From: Prostheceraeus crozeri
Lineage: Eukaryota; Platyhelminthes; Polycladida; Euryleptidae
Length of the DNA: 64,000 nt
Assembly: GCA_907163375.1 (NCBI GenBank)
Contig: CAJQUW010000478.1
Coordinates: 62,001 to 126,000, forward strand
Direction of reading: 5' to 3'
Position numbers and translations under genes: made by a program
Part shown: positions 46,255-59,940 of the stretch, piece after piece
How the letters are laid out: the number at the start of each line of letters is the position of its first letter
Position numbering within the stretch: position 1 is the first letter of the stretch
Notes under the pieces: model-generated
The model's input: only the letters and a program-made list of their open reading frames with translations
Database searches by the model: none
What the model was told of the DNA's origin: nothing

Positions 46255-46965
46255 AGCGTGAATGCTCTCAGCAATTTGATTGAAGGTGGCAGCAAGGTGC
46301 AACTTTAAAACAGTTGCAACGTGCAACCTTATTGCTGACACTGTATTGATCCATGATGAGTCAGAAAAGAATTAACGAACATCGGTGCTCGAACATCGAG
46401 AAAGCAAAGACACGCCTTCAATAATGATGCTTCGTGCGTCAACAGTCAATGTCTACACAATAGCAATTTAATGAATATAAATTAAATTTAATTTGATTTC
46501 CTTTTAAAGATAAGGAAAAAAGCATTTTCTCTTAAAATCATTGAGTGTCACTAAACATGAACATGGCGCAACTTAAACTGACACTTTTGACTGACACAAG
46601 ACCAAATCCAGTATATAGGACATCACAGCACGTATTTTCATGCTGCAAAGATCAATGCATTCATCTCTATCACCATTGATTATATTGGCATTGTCTTGAC
46701 ACTGACGGGTGACGCGTGAAGCTACATATCCGTTCTAGAGGTTGTATTGCTGTCTATTTCTATGCTAACGGGTATCGCACGATGCACGATTATTGAAGGC
46801 GTGGCTCTGTTTTCTCGCCTTATCTGCTGCGATTGTTTACTACCAATGTTCGTCCATTCTCTTGTGACTCATCATGGTTCGATAAATTGTCAGCAATAAA
46901 GTTGCAGTGATAAAAGCGCACTTTCAAAGACTCATTGTAAAGTGGTGCAAGGAAGGACACGAAGG
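46255..46965. repeat. Diverged foldback element related to the 21-kb palindrome
   Basis: The left arm 46260-46470 (TTATTGCTGACACTGTATTG, ACACGCCTTCAATAAT) is mirrored by 46745-46960. The inner part carries TTCTAGAGGTTGTATTGCTG and ATTTCTATG words shared with the arms at 20952-21471. Confidence 0.65.
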
Positions 46966-47898
46966 CGCTCATTTGTCTCGGGGATTGAATGGTGAAATGA
47001 GGGGCCGTGACAGGATTTCAGGATTTAGAAGATAGCATGATAATAGCAAATCCGAAAGATATAACAAGAAAATCATTCATTGAAAATTACAGCAATCACA
47101 GCGCTAACGAAATGCATCGACAATTATTACAGGTTGAAATATGGGAATGATGGAAGTGTCACAAAATGTGATTGCGTTGAAAAGAAGAGGAAACTAAAGA
47201 TTCAAAGTCATTTAACAGTTTTGAAATTGACCCCTGCTTCTGATAATCGTTCCTGTAATTACTGAACTGACATCAAGATTCAAGAGCAAACAGTGAACAC
47301 GATACATGGAGGGAGATTGGAACAAGAAGGTAATGATTTATGACTTATTAGCTACATTGTTGAACTACAACTGCTCTAGTTTTAGCCAACTGCTCCATTT
47401 CCTACCAAAGAAATTATCTCTCTTGACTCAGACTGAAAGTCGGCTCCTGGCCGCTTGCAAGGCATCATCAAATGCTGTTCAGGATTCATGGATGAAATTC
47501 CGAACATCGACTGTCCCAAATTCCGACCAAAATTAGTAGACTGCCTATTGCTCAATAGTTATGCGTGTCATGGCAAGCAATGCAGTCTCAATCAGTCGCA
47601 GTTACCTTTCAGACGAACTTTTATCTTGTCTGATCAGTTTCCACTGTTGTCGCCAGTGACAAAGGCGTATCGCTCTAAGTTACTGCATATTTGAGTAGCT
47701 GATCGGACAATTCATCTTTAAATGGTCTCAGTGACTTTAAAATTCAGACACGATCAATGATGCGCAAATTTTGATAAAATGGTTTCTGTGAAGAACACGA
47801 ACACGGGAAATGGTTGAGATATTTCAAGAAACTGACTCAATGTCACTAAAAGCTGCATCGATGCATCGAGACATCAACTCAGTACATGGTGGAAACCA
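46966..47898. other. No gene recognised
   Basis: Several short overlapping frames, none recognisable. Confidence 0.4.
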
Positions 47899-48602
47899 TC
47901 TAAGTTATACTCAGGCAGCCAGAGCGAGTTTTTGCAGGGAACAAAGTCGAAAATTAGATGCCTACCTCTTCGCGCCTGCCGAGTTCTACATGGTTCATGT
48001 TCTTGTCAGACAGGATCAAAGAAAAGCACACGTTAATCTAACTGGACGCAGATTGAACATTTTGGAAAGACTGACATTTTCTACGTTCTCTCATTTTAAC
48101 TGAAAAGTACAAGTCTGGAGCCATAATTTTTGGCATGGTATGCCTTCAGGTCATTTCGCATCATGAGTAGGCCTATGTGATATCATCCTGTTTCTGATCA
48201 GCAATGTTTACGCGAACGTGGTTAAATGTGGATAAAATGGACCAAAAAGTCTGTGTTTGCTGACATTAGGAAGCTTGCTAAATCTAAATGTACTGCCTTC
48301 ATAGAGAAATGTTAATGAACATTACCTGAAGACATACCATGCTAAAAATTGTGGCTCTAGACTTAGTACTTTTCAGCTAATATGAGAAAACATAGAAAAA
48401 TTCTTTCTTTTCAAAATATGCAATCTACACGTCTCACTGCATTGTGCTTTTTTATCCTGTCTGACAGGAAGAGGAACCATGTAGAACTCGGCGGACGCGC
48501 AGACTCGTAGTAGGCATAGGGTGTACATCATTATGTAAAAGTCTCATTTCTGGGCTTCTATTCCTGCAGAAACTCGCTCTGGCTGTCGGACTATTACTTA
48601 GA
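47899..48602. repeat. Foldback element
   Basis: GGCAGCCAGAGCGAGTTT near the left end is mirrored by AAACTCGCTCTGGCTGTC near the right. Inner blocks also pair (CATGGTATGCCTTCAGGTCA with TACCTGAAGACATACCATG; CTGTCAGACAGG-type words). The 97-codon frame at 47810-48103 lies across one arm and is a by-product. Confidence 0.75.
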
Positions 48603-49222
48603 AATGTATGAGGACATTAGATTCACATGTCGAGATAGAAACGCCTTCAAGCATCAAATCTAACCAAATCAAATTGCTATCTGCCATGAATAGTTAAAAG
48701 GTAGATCTCCCATTATTTCGGCGCACATTCACGAATAAAACAATATTTACGGCGTCGAACTTTTCCGGTTCTAGCTCTTTATCTGATACTTCCATACTTA
48801 AACTTAGGCAGTACTTTGAATGCACATTGTATTGTGAAAACCTCAAGACCGCCTAATAGACCGCCACCTTCTATACATATTATTGAGAGAATAAGTAAAA
48901 AGCATACTAACAAGAAATTTGATGGTATATAGGGCATACATGTAATCTGCTAATTTCAACCGCATATTCGTTGTAAATTTTCAAAAATGTCTTAATGCAT
49001 ACGGTAATGAATTAGTGATGAGTTATAGGCCTATAGGCCTAGTGGACTCTGTTTTATGTTGTGTCTGCCTTTTCCCATCTCTTTGGTACATGTATATTAA
49101 CCTGACGATAGACAATATCATAATTCGTCTTTTTGGTGTCCATTTGTAGATGCACAGAAGGAAACAAGAATTCATACTTCAGCCCGGCGCTTCGTCTGTT
49201 CTTTGAGAGCTGACACGGAACT
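48603..49222. other. No gene recognised
   Basis: AT-rich spacer between the foldback and the first TIR-like block. Confidence 0.4.
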
Positions 49223-49256
49223 GGCTACACTTAGGATGGGTGCACGTTCAATCACT
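49223..49256. repeat. Solo end of the 50-kb TIR element
   Basis: GGCTACACTTAGGATGGGTG followed by CACGTTCAATCACT matches the terminal sequence of the element at 49884-50733. Confidence 0.6.
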
Positions 49257-49378
49257 TTATGTACACAAAAATGATTCTGTCCTGACTTCGTCTTTAGCAT
49301 GTTATTAACATAAAAAACATAATAACAAGGACTCCTAATATGTACACAGCCTCATAAAATATTGTGAAGCGGTGCAAT

Positions 49379-49873
49379 CACAGAGTTAGACAGGTCGTCT
49401 CTTCTTCCGTTTGACTAGAAGGGAAGCATTGGAACATGCAACGTTATTGAAATGGCACAATCTCCTGACTAAATACCATTGTAATCGAACAATGAGCAGC
49501 CAGTTCAACATTAAACACGCCACATTGTGCAAAGTTTCAGTGACTGTTATCAACCGGATCACACAGCAAAGAGACAGACGATGTCAAGTTCTACAGAGAA
49601 GTTTGTGAACGTTTTTTCATGCGCCTGCTAACTTTTTTAAAAATGATCGGAGGGCCCAACATTATCGAGAACACGTTTGTGCAATGATCTGAATTCTACG
49701 AATCTGAAGGAATCGTGGCGATCAGAGCATTTTGAAGGAATTCACATCAATCCGCAAGCGACACACGACTGTTTTTCCTATCTCTGCAAGGTATTAAAAA
49801 TTTCTTTTTGCCCATTTATTAAGGTCCTGCATGTGTCATCTTTTTGAATCAGTTTGCATTTCTAGCAAAGTGA
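49379..49873. repeat. 495-bp direct repeat, first copy
   Basis: It begins CACAGAGTTAGACAGGTCG and ends TTCTAGCAAAGTGA. It is almost identical to 51223-51717. Both contain the same 65-codon frame (MTRREALEHATLLKWHNLL), conserved only because the DNA copies are recent. Family unknown. Confidence 0.93.
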
Positions 49874-49883
49874 CAAGCTTGTG

Positions 49884-50733
49884 GGCTACACTTAGAGGTG
49901 GATGCAGGTTCAATCACTGTAGATAAATGTTCACAATATGAATGGCAGATCAATCATTTGACATGTGACACGTGCGTGACAATGTAACAAAGATGCACAC
50001 TACTACACGTACAATGACAGTAGATAAATCACTAGACAAAAGAGGAAGCCATAAAGCAAAAGTTGCACTAAATACTAAGCTATTTAGTATAAAAAAGTAC
50101 AATAACTAAGTAGGCAATAAAAAGCAAAAGTAATGTAAAGAAAGTCAGTCAAAATATGATACGATAACAGCAAGTATAAAATGGATAAAGATAACAGAAA
50201 AATCGCAATATTGAAATGACATGTAATTACAAAGCTGTGAACACACGAATGGTCGAAAATAAAGAATTCAATTCTTGAAGTAAAAAAATGAAAAAAGAAA
50301 GAAAGAAGAAACGTGAATTACAGAATAGTTGATATAAATATTCGATCCTTTTTTATAAACAAGATGAGGCTAAGCCACTTAATGTTCACTCCATCGGTAG
50401 CGAACAGTTCGTACGCAGAAATGCACTTTTTGACAGAAGTAAAATTTCTGATGCCACAATCAGAGCAATGAAAATGTCTTGCAAATGTCTAGTGATGTTT
50501 GACGCTGGTGTCTTGTAAGAACGAGGTCGTGTTGAACCGATAGACAGCCATTTCGGAAGATGCTCTTTGACACGCACACGTCCTGATGGTGACTCGTCTG
50601 AACAGAGGAGCTAGCTTCACACAATTGGAAAGTTAATAAGTTTTGTCACGCACGTGTCACATGTCAAATGACCGATCATGTTGTGAACATTTATCTGCAG
50701 TGATTGAACCTGTATCCACCCCTATGTGTAGCC
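49884..50733. mobile_element. TIR element between the 495-bp direct repeats
   Basis: GGCTACACTTAGAGGTGGAT and the complement of the right end (GGCTACACATAGGGGTGGAT) open inverted repeats of about 98 bp that run to ACACGTGCGTGACA. No target duplication is evident and there is no transposase. A 63-codon minus-strand frame (50386-50577) is unrecognised. Confidence 0.8.
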
Positions 50734-51222
50734 AAATATCATCATTGCTATATCTTTTCCTGTAATTGGACATCATTATATATGTATCTAGTTTGCCAGT
50801 TAGTGACGCTTTGTGTCTTAATTTAGTCGTGATTTATGTCCTTGTCTCAATTAGTGAAGGTCAATAGTAGTTCCTCCTGAATGCCGATATTTCTGAAATA
50901 TTGATAATTTAGCACTATCATTAATAAATGATTTTTGCAAATAATTTTCAGGCCCACAGTATTGATGCAATTTTATATGAGTAGTTGAAAAATAGAGCAC
51001 CGCCCTCTAATGCAACACTACCTCATAGTGGAGAGTTTGAAAAATATGCCGCTTTGAAGGTACACTTATATATCGTTTTACGATAATTGATCGCAAATAA
51101 CAATAAGCAAAAAACGTCCTATTAATTCTTGATGAATCTGACACAGTACGGCTCAATTGGATGCTCGTTATCCAGCGTTAAATCACTATCCACTGCACTG
51201 ATAATTGACTATCAGTAGGAAC
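50734..51222. other. No gene recognised
   Basis: Spacer between the TIR element and the second direct repeat. Confidence 0.4.
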
Positions 51223-51717
51223 CACAGAGTTAGACAGGTCGTCTCTTCTTCCGTTTGACTAGAAGGGAAGCATTGGAACATGCAACGTTATTGAAATGGC
51301 ACAATCTCCTGACTAAATACCATTGCAATCGAACAATGAGCAGCCAGTTCAACATTAAACACGCCACATTGTGCAAAGTTTCAGTGACTGTTATCAACCG
51401 GATCACACAGCAAAGAGACAGACGATGTCAAGTTCTACAGAGAAGTTTGTGAACGTTTTTTCATGCGCCTGCTAACTTTTTTTAAAATGATCGGAGGGCC
51501 CAACATTATCGAGAACACGTTTGTGCAATGATCTGAATTCTACGAATCTGAAGGAATCGTGGCGATCAGAGCATTTTGAAGGAATTCACATCAATCCGCA
51601 AGCGACACACGACTGTTTTTCCTATCTCTGCAAGGTATTAAAAATTTCTTTTTGCCCATTTATTAAGTTCCTGCATGTGCCATCTGTTTGAATCAGTTTG
51701 CATTTCTAGCAAAGTGA
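51223..51717. repeat. 495-bp direct repeat, second copy
   Basis: Same limits and orientation as 49379-49873, 1844 bp away, differing by only a handful of bases. Confidence 0.93.
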
Positions 51718-54589
51718 TGCGATTAAACAATCTAATTCTGTGGTAGGAACAGATTAGCGAATATCGTCGCGTGGTAATCAGCAGTTGACAGTGTCGGTGA
51801 TTTTCTGCGTTGTGTGCCATCACCCAAACTATTCATCAATCGTAATCAATGATCATGAACTCTTGTGCTTAATGATCTTCTCATCCAGTGTGATCTGAAG
51901 AGATAGCTGTAATTGTTGTATTTTGGCGGGTTTTACAAGAAATTGCAAGCGATGACTATTTTGTCTTAAACAGTGTTTACTTGCAAAGTTCTTATGGAGG
52001 CAATAGTGCATTGAACAGTTGCTAATTGCACTTCATGCCAACTGACACTCGTGATCCATTTCTGTAGTTCCCGTTCATGACAGTTGATGAATATGAAGGG
52101 TCTTTTCAAGCTTCTACTAAGTAACGCAGACAAGTGTGTCTAATTATGTAGTTTGAGTCACTAAAAATAAGCTTGCCACTACGAATAATTCGTGTCACTT
52201 TATGCAACAAATTTAGAAGAGAAATTCTCATTTTCGAAGGAGGTTCACAAGACTTCTTCTTTCTGTGTGGCAAGCAATTATGTTCTGTCGCTAAAGAAAA
52301 CTTGTTGCGTCATTCAATCTGCATTTGGAAAATCAGACCACATCTGCAATTATTTTTTCTCATATCATTACGTAGAGGATGAAGCAAGCATTAATTATTT
52401 CGGTCCTCCTTAGCAGGAAAAATGTTTAAGAGTTTTGTCTGTCGGTCCATTGACGATAATGAAGCAATTCTCATATGATGATGAAAATCATCCCAGCAGT
52501 CATTTATGATAGAAAATAATTTTTACTAATTTGAATTGATTGAAGTGGTCCTGATGAGGACTGATGGTGTTATCCAATCCGTAGGTGTACGAATGTAATG
52601 CTATTATAACCAGTAAATTAAGCAGTTCTTTAAATAACTCGATGGAGCCTTCTCGTGGCAACGAATTCAAATTGATCAGTTTTGGCTCAATAACTGGCAA
52701 AAATGGAGACTTGCAACACGAATAATACTCATTCTTATTGTAAATATACGTACTACTAACATTGATTCCAAACAATGCCGCATGCGTGCAACATGGACCT
52801 GAACCGACTACAGATGCTGGTAGGGAGATAGAAAAGGACAATGGTCAGCTTTTTGCAAGCATATGTGCTTTCTGATTACATCACATCAGTTGATTTCTTA
52901 TCTCAAGTCCTCTGAAATCTCTAAATTATAATAAAAAATAATCAAATGTTATCAGATGCTGGAATGAACGAAAAAGATTACATTAACAAAGTTCAATGGT
53001 AGTCAAACCAACAACCACCAACTAACTCACAATTCAACTAACAGACATCTATAGAAAAACTACGAATATTATTTAGTGGGGTTACTTTCTTATTAATGGC
53101 TAAGGTAAATTTAGCTTAGCAAATTGCATATTAAAAATAAGTTAATGAAGGCCTCATTAAATTTTCTATGATTTAACTCTAAATTTGACGATTCGCAGGT
53201 CCCATGTATAATCAAGTCATAGATCGTCACATTAATCATATTCATTGTACTCGTATGTGAAGTACCTGTGCAATGGATATGACTATTATGACAGTTGCAT
53301 GACTTCAATCATTCAAAGTTATGAATACCACACTAATGATTCCAGCCAATTGCAATTAAAGCAGTACACCGATAATCCGTTGTTAAACCACATTGTGGTG
53401 CTCATGCATGTACCGTACATGTAAATGTATGCATTTATCCATCATTGTAACTCTCTCACTCTCACTGCGCTAGAATTCGTTGAAAGTTGGCAAAGAGATA
53501 CGAAGCAAATAAATAAGTATTGACATCTATGTGTGTTATCAAAGCTTTTCAGGCTTGAGTGCACTGGCATCTCTTACTAAGAGAGTAGGTGAAGAGAAAG
53601 TTTGCCCACGTTGTCAAGGGAATTTTATCAAGTAGATTTTACTTCTTTGAAATTCTTTATCAATATTCAAAATTGATCATTAATCTTATTTCGCTTTTCA
53701 TGACTCTGTATGCGATAATGAATGACTTATAATTTCATTGAAACTTTTGATCGATCATCTTTTGCTTGAATATGTCACAAAATTGCTTTATAAGTAGCCA
53801 CATTGACCTTTTTCAAATACTTGGAAATAATTCTTCATCAGTTGATGTTGATCTGAAATAACATATTTAAATATTTCCGGATTTTTTTAATTTTTTGATT
53901 ATCGCAATTAAAGCCCGCCTCAGATGGCAATTATTCCTGTTTTGTGTAAATAATGCACATTGTCAAAATAACCAAGGATGGACCTTGGGTTTTCTATGCG
54001 ACACTCGGTTTTCTGTCAATGCTGCATGTATATAAATCAAGTTATAAAAGTTAATATTTTGATTGGAATCTTAGGAGAACTGCATAAAAAGAGCATAAAA
54101 TTCTGATTTTTTTTTATCAAAATTCCACTCAATTCACAGAACATTTCAAAAATGAAATAATCGTGATTATTAGATGATCTTACTTCATTTTGGGCTTGAC
54201 AGTGCCGCGCTTTGAAAGTTCGTACATATTGTATTTGATGTGAGCTTACATGTACTTTGTCGCATTCGTGCATATTGGATATCTTCGCGCCCCTAAACTG
54301 TCTGCGACAGCCATCTTTCATCCAAAAAAAGAATTCATTCCAATTTTGTGTTCTAAATGTGTTTAGCTCTGCACTCACTACGCAGTCACAATAATTATTA
54401 AGTCTGTTTATATTTCTCACTGGTAAAATGAAAGCAAGCTTTGTTATGAACAATGTGCGATTCGATCATAATTAAATCAAAAAAGATCTTCAGTTAGTCA
54501 GTGTAGGTTAAATTAAAGGAAGGCTTTATAACGTAATACATGTACTTATAGCCAAATGTACTATTTCCAAATGGGATGCTCATAATTCT
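51718..54589. other. No gene recognised
   Basis: AT-rich. The longest frames (52500-52841 and 54037-54453, both minus) have no recognisable motif. Confidence 0.4.
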
Positions 54590-54900
54590 GGTAAATATAT
54601 TTTCGAAAAAACAGAAGCTCCAGAAAATTGAGCACCAGAAGCAAGGAACATCAAAGAGACATAAAATCAATTAATTACCGATCAGCAGTCTCCCAACATG
54701 TCCATGAACACTCCTATGCTCCTGCTTTTCCTGCAGAAGTCATTTCTACAGAGTCCAACATGCATCACAGAAAAATCAAGGAGGCAATCTACATCCACTC
54801 AAATCGTGACACGATTTACAACCGAGATGGTGGCTATCAGTTCAGTGATATTTGGAATCCACTTATTTCTTTGTACAGCAATAACTTTGTTATTCATTGA
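54590..54900 (+). mobile_element. Penelope-like element relic, C-terminal GIY-YIG domain
   Basis: A degenerate GKYIFEKTEAPEN (54591-54629) precedes, after a frame change, STRSKEHQRDIKSINYRSAV. It is followed by SQHVHEHSYAP, AEVISTESNMHHRKIKEAIY, and NRDGGYQFSDIWNPLI, with the stop at 54898-54900. The order R-x-KEH, SAV-x-QH, E-x5-R-KI-EA and NRDGGY is the classic end of Penelope-like nuclease domains. The RT portion is absent, so the copy is 5'-truncated. Confidence 0.85.
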
Positions 54901-57262
54901 CTCTTACCTTTTATTGTTATTTATTCATATTACTTATTTGCATTCATCAGTAACAAGATGTAGACATTAGTTTGTGACACTCCTGCATTTATTTTCACAA
55001 GTAGTATCTTCATGACTTTTGGTTTTAACTTACCCTCAACTGTTAAGGTGCAAACCTTCAATTTTATGTCACGTGATGAGATGTAGTCAGTCTTGAATGC
55101 ATGCTCAGTTTGTACACGCAAAATTCACTTTGCATGATTAAGACAGCAGAGAGCGGTCGAAAGCTCGCGAAAATTCAACTGTTTTATGATCACAAGTGGT
55201 GTTTTTTCGAAAATATATTTACCAGAATTACATGTACTTAGGCTACTAATTACGGGTATCGCAGTTATAAAAACGCTTCTCACTAAAACCACACTTCTCA
55301 TGGGCCCTATAGGAGTTTTGGCCTATATAGAAGAATCTAAATGTCAGCACAAAATACAGAGAATGCACTTCGTTTAAATGATTCAACTCATTCATTGAAG
55401 CTTGGGCTTGGGTTTTCGGTTTTGACACAAAACTTAAAAGTTTTTTGCACAACCTTGAAATAACCAAGTAAAGTGAATTCAAAGAAGACTTAACAGTTTC
55501 GAGGAAAATTCTGTGTGAGATTTCGATGTCGCAGATTTAATTAAGGACAGTAAACAATGAGATTTTCGTATCAAGGGCCTGCAGGTACAAGGCATCAAAG
55601 CAGCGTGTCATTTATTTCCTAGACTGGTTGCTTCTATTTTTAAATGCTGTCTCTGTTGTTTGTCTAATTCTGTTAGTGAGAAGGTCATTCTTCTTTAGTC
55701 TCATTCTGTCTAGAAATGTGAATACTTTTTGTTTTGTGTCCATGACTTTAATGAACGCTCAATGGTCTTCATCGCTATTTAGCTGTCACTGAAGATATAA
55801 TGAAACAACTGTATCGATATCAATTAGGACAAGTGATGGTAAACTACCTAAATAAGTCTACATGAACTCATGAGCAATAGGAGACGAGATAATTTTCTAA
55901 ATTCGGCAGACTGATTGGCTAACTTGATTAACTTGACATCGAAATTAAATATTGTTGCGCCTGTGCTGCACGGTGGATCAGAAGCAAGATTCAGTCGAAG
56001 AAATTGATCATGTTTACAGCATGCGTTTTCTGAATCCTTCATTAAATAAGACGTGTTACACCTACGTAAATCACTTCTGTGAATATCATTTTGATAAGGA
56101 TAGTTTGTTTGTTTATCTGCAACAATTACATCGGTTGTCATGACGTTTTTATTTCCTATCTTTAACAGCAATTTGGGTACGAGTTCGCAGCAATTCGGTC
56201 ACGAGGAACATCACATTTCTGCCTACTCTGGAGATTGTCTGCCTTGAAAGTGCAATCATAATCATAAAAATGACAAATCTCATTTTGAGTGGTTAAATAG
56301 GTGTCAGATCATTGCGTTATTAACTGTACAAAACTCGGAAGCGCCTGGATCTACATAAACAAATGGAATTTTGCGATGCTTTACTCTCCGTAACTTGCAA
56401 GATGCCTGGAGTTATAGCTTAAGAATTGTAGTTTTGCTGATGTTGGTTGACAATCTACCGATAAAAATTGGAAATAACAAGAAGCGTGTGCGCGAATTCA
56501 GGAAGAAAACGTCAGTAGCTCTATGCATGTTTAGCCTGAACCATAGAAAGCATAAGAGTACAAAAGAGTAAATTGGGCTAACAATTCACACAAAAACTTG
56601 CATTTAGACTTTTGATTAGTCTTCACTGCGTAGACTTGATAGAGTGCTAGTTTTAATGTGATATTTCACATTTTTCTTCGTTGACGGAAAAAGCATTATC
56701 CCTTAACACCTTGTTTTTGCTGTGAAAGTACAAAGAAATGGAATGCGGCTTCATGCTCGCTGTAGTTTGTTCTATCATTTCGCTAAAAGCTTTGACGATA
56801 ATGTAAAAACGAGAGGATGAAAGTTCTGAGAGTGAAATACCTGTACTGAAAGTGCAGTTGAGTTAGTCAATTAAGGCATATGCATCATTATAATGAATGT
56901 GAAAAAAACTCAGTGCATGAATATGTAATTAAGCGGAATGAACATAATGCATTTCATTATATGCTACAAAATTTGTTGACATTTGTACTATTGTGCTAAA
57001 ATGGCAAAAGGTTGACATTGCACAAGGCTATGCAATACTTGTATTCAAAACCAGACTAGGAACACTGTCTCGATAAATTGCGACCCGATGCAATTATTAT
57101 GATCTAAAAGGCTACTAATAAAGCCATTACCTAATACATGAGATTTACCCATTTGAATTCTAGTTCTAATTATAATTGTTGATGAATTTAGCAAACAGTC
57201 TGCTAAGCTCTTTTGTCGCAAAATATATCTCCGATCGTGCGATTTTTGTCCTCAATTAATTC
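54901..57262. other. No gene recognised
   Basis: AT-rich. The frames at 55246-56571 show no known motifs. Confidence 0.4.
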
Positions 57263-57505
57263 TTGCCAATTCTTGTCAATACTTGCACTCAATTGCTTAA
57301 ATATTCTTGTAGTGAAAAAATCATTGTTTACACCCATTTACGCTATTGCGAATTTTATATCGGCAAAATTGTTCGAGAACTTATTACGCACAAAATGATC
57401 ATAAATGATCTAAAAAATATGGCAACAGCGCTACATATAATCTATGATCAATTTAGAAATATCCAGATGACCTATGATGCATCAAGAGTCTCAGGTCCGT
57501 TTCAT
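57263..57505 (+). mobile_element. Penelope-like element relic, GIY-YIG core
   Basis: The plus-strand frame contains CSEKIIVYTHLRYCEFYIGK, then IVRELITHKMIINDLKNMAT and ALHIIYDQF. The C-x(n)-Y-x(n)-C-x-FYIG core followed by an EL-x-T-H segment and an A-x-H block matches GIY-YIG domains of Penelope-like elements. It resembles the relic at 310-425 (shared FYIG and EL-T). Fragmentary. Confidence 0.5.
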
Positions 57506-59940
57506 TGTTGAACTCAGGAACACGCGATATAACATTCATTGAATCACACAGCTTCGCCTCGCAATCAATAGGGAAACATGAGCTCTCCCCGTAGGACTAC
57601 AGCCTGACGTCACACTTCGAAGGCCGTGACAATTTCGCTTTGAGTTTACTTGTGATATTGCAACATACTAGAAATAAATCATTTAGGCCCACCGAGGGAG
57701 GTTTTACTGGTTTGCTCTTTTGTTGAACCGACTACTGTATATCATGATATACATGATATAATCCCTTTATCCGTCTGTCAGCTACGTTGCAACAATTACT
57801 TTTATAGTTGCATTTGACAGGTATTTTAATTCCTTTCAAGCATTTATTGCAGACTATCTGCATTTTTTAGCTTTTTGAAAAAGTGTTTGTAATTTGGACC
57901 ATCTGAAGAAAGAGATTTTTCCGTACATAAACTGCAATTTTAATTTCCAAATTAGTGATTTGTACACATGTACTTGTGCTGTGAAACTCTGTGGCGCATT
58001 TGCGTCGATTAGCGCGACCTCAACATGTTTTATCTGAAATAAGGGTAGATTATATGCTTATCAGAAATGTGAAGCTTTCCATTTTCATAAATGCTGACAT
58101 GAAACTGTACTGTCATATCTACACGCAGTGAAAGTTACCTGATTTCGTTGAACACTTACTTCTACCTGACACCAGATAGATTGGAGCCTAAGTTTCAGAT
58201 GGTCCAGATCATTAATAGACCCATCAGATTCTATCCATGTCATTCAAGAAACCTTTGAAGAAGTTATTTTAGCAAGTAAAGTAAACTCACTTCGACCGAA
58301 AAGTTATGATGGCATGTCTCGATCTTTTTCGTTTATTTCCTTCACTTGTGAAAGTACATTATGCATTTGGATGGAAAGGCTTTGTAGAGATGCCATTTTG
58401 TATATTTCAAAGTGGGAACCCCTAGGTAACGGGACATTCTTATCCACTGTAAGCCGACTATGTACATGAATAATAGGTTTGCATCATGTCCAAGCGTCTC
58501 CATGGGAACGCTCTACCCTTATGTATGTAGTTATGCATGTCATCAGATAACTTCTACCAGAGGGCTCTGCAGATGGCTATACAATCCATGATATCAGACT
58601 ACCTTGCAAATTTGCATTTCGAAAAAGCCAGCCTCCTTGTTAGAGATCACACCTTATCAGCTACTTCGGCCCGAATAAGTTTTGTTAAAATAGTTAACAA
58701 ATACTGTCGATGCATAAATCCTAATATCAACATGATAGGCCTAATGCACACGTCCCTACAAAAATGTTGCTACTAATCGATTCGAGTTGACAACCTCATG
58801 TCTAATGCAGCTAGTACTATTCTATCATGCTATTCGCACTGATGCTTGGTTAATCTGAATGGAAACACGTCTTTACACTTGGCTTATCATTCGTATTTGA
58901 AAACACTATAGACTAAAAATCTTTCACATTTCAACGTAGCAAAGTGCGTCAAAGTAACAAAGTTAAAAAAACAAGCTAATGACTAGTTAATTTTCAATAG
59001 GTACAAAATATGATTGAAAAGAAAATTTTTATATCTTAAAATGTCTAAAAATTTTAAAAATACTTACTAGAAGGACAAACAACGCTTCTCCTCTCCTCAT
59101 GTGTAATGAATTGGCGAGTAAGTCGTTCTGTTCGAAATTATGTTTATCACTTATATATTGAAAAGATCCTATTTAACAGTCTGTCCATTCAGATGATAAG
59201 AGGACAGGTCTGTTTCCAATCAAAATACTAGATCTAGCTAACATAGCGGGATTACGCTATCTAAAATCTACCAGGTGTGTAAGAGAATTTATGTTAGTTA
59301 AAAAAACGTGAAATAAAATTCTACAAAATATGCATAGAAATTATTTGACTATCTTTAATGAGGTCATCAACAGGAACTTGGTCAGGACGATCGCGTTTCG
59401 ACCGCTTAATCCTGGACGCTCAAACCCGACCAAGCGCGGTCCTGTACATTTAAGATGCACAGCCTCAAAAATTAAATTTATAATAGAGAAAGATTAGCAT
59501 CTATCAAAAAAAATAGAGTCACTATTGACTGAAATGTACCTCAGGCATTTGAAAGAAGGACAGAGTCCAGGTTGCATGACATTAGCTCCGATGTGAATTG
59601 GGCTGCCACCTGAATTTAGATGCCCATAGCATCAGTTCTGATGTGAAGAGGGCGGTCAGCATGTCCTATCTATAAGCCGCTAGTTTAGTAGATATGAAAA
59701 GTGTACGCAGCAAATCCTTTAATATCCTTTACATGAGGTTGGTTCTGAAGAAGATTGAAGAGGACTTTTATTCACAATTTCTAATATTTCATATATAAAG
59801 AGGGTACCACCAGCATACTGCAGTTCTTCGTATATCGTTTGTTCAGATGCATAGAAGCGCCCATGTCCTGTTATTTTTCTCTAGTGTCAGCTTTGTTATA
59901 TATAGATACATTTCTTTGAGCATTTGTATTTCGGGATTTA
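57506..59940. other. No gene recognised, except one possible RT motif
   Basis: Near 58555-58640 the plus strand reads NFYQRALQMAIQSMISDYLA then NLHFEKA. This is arranged like the FYxQxxGxAMGSPxSPxxANLxxE motif of Penelope/LTR-type reverse transcriptases, but it is heavily altered. I treat it as a weak hint only. Confidence 0.25.

Noticed and set aside
47810-48103. 97-codon plus-strand frame as a gene
   Set aside because: It runs across one arm of a foldback element.
49411-49608. Duplicated 65-codon frame (also at 51255-51452) as a conserved small protein
   Set aside because: The whole 495-bp DNA repeat is conserved, including non-coding parts, so there is no evidence of protein-level constraint.
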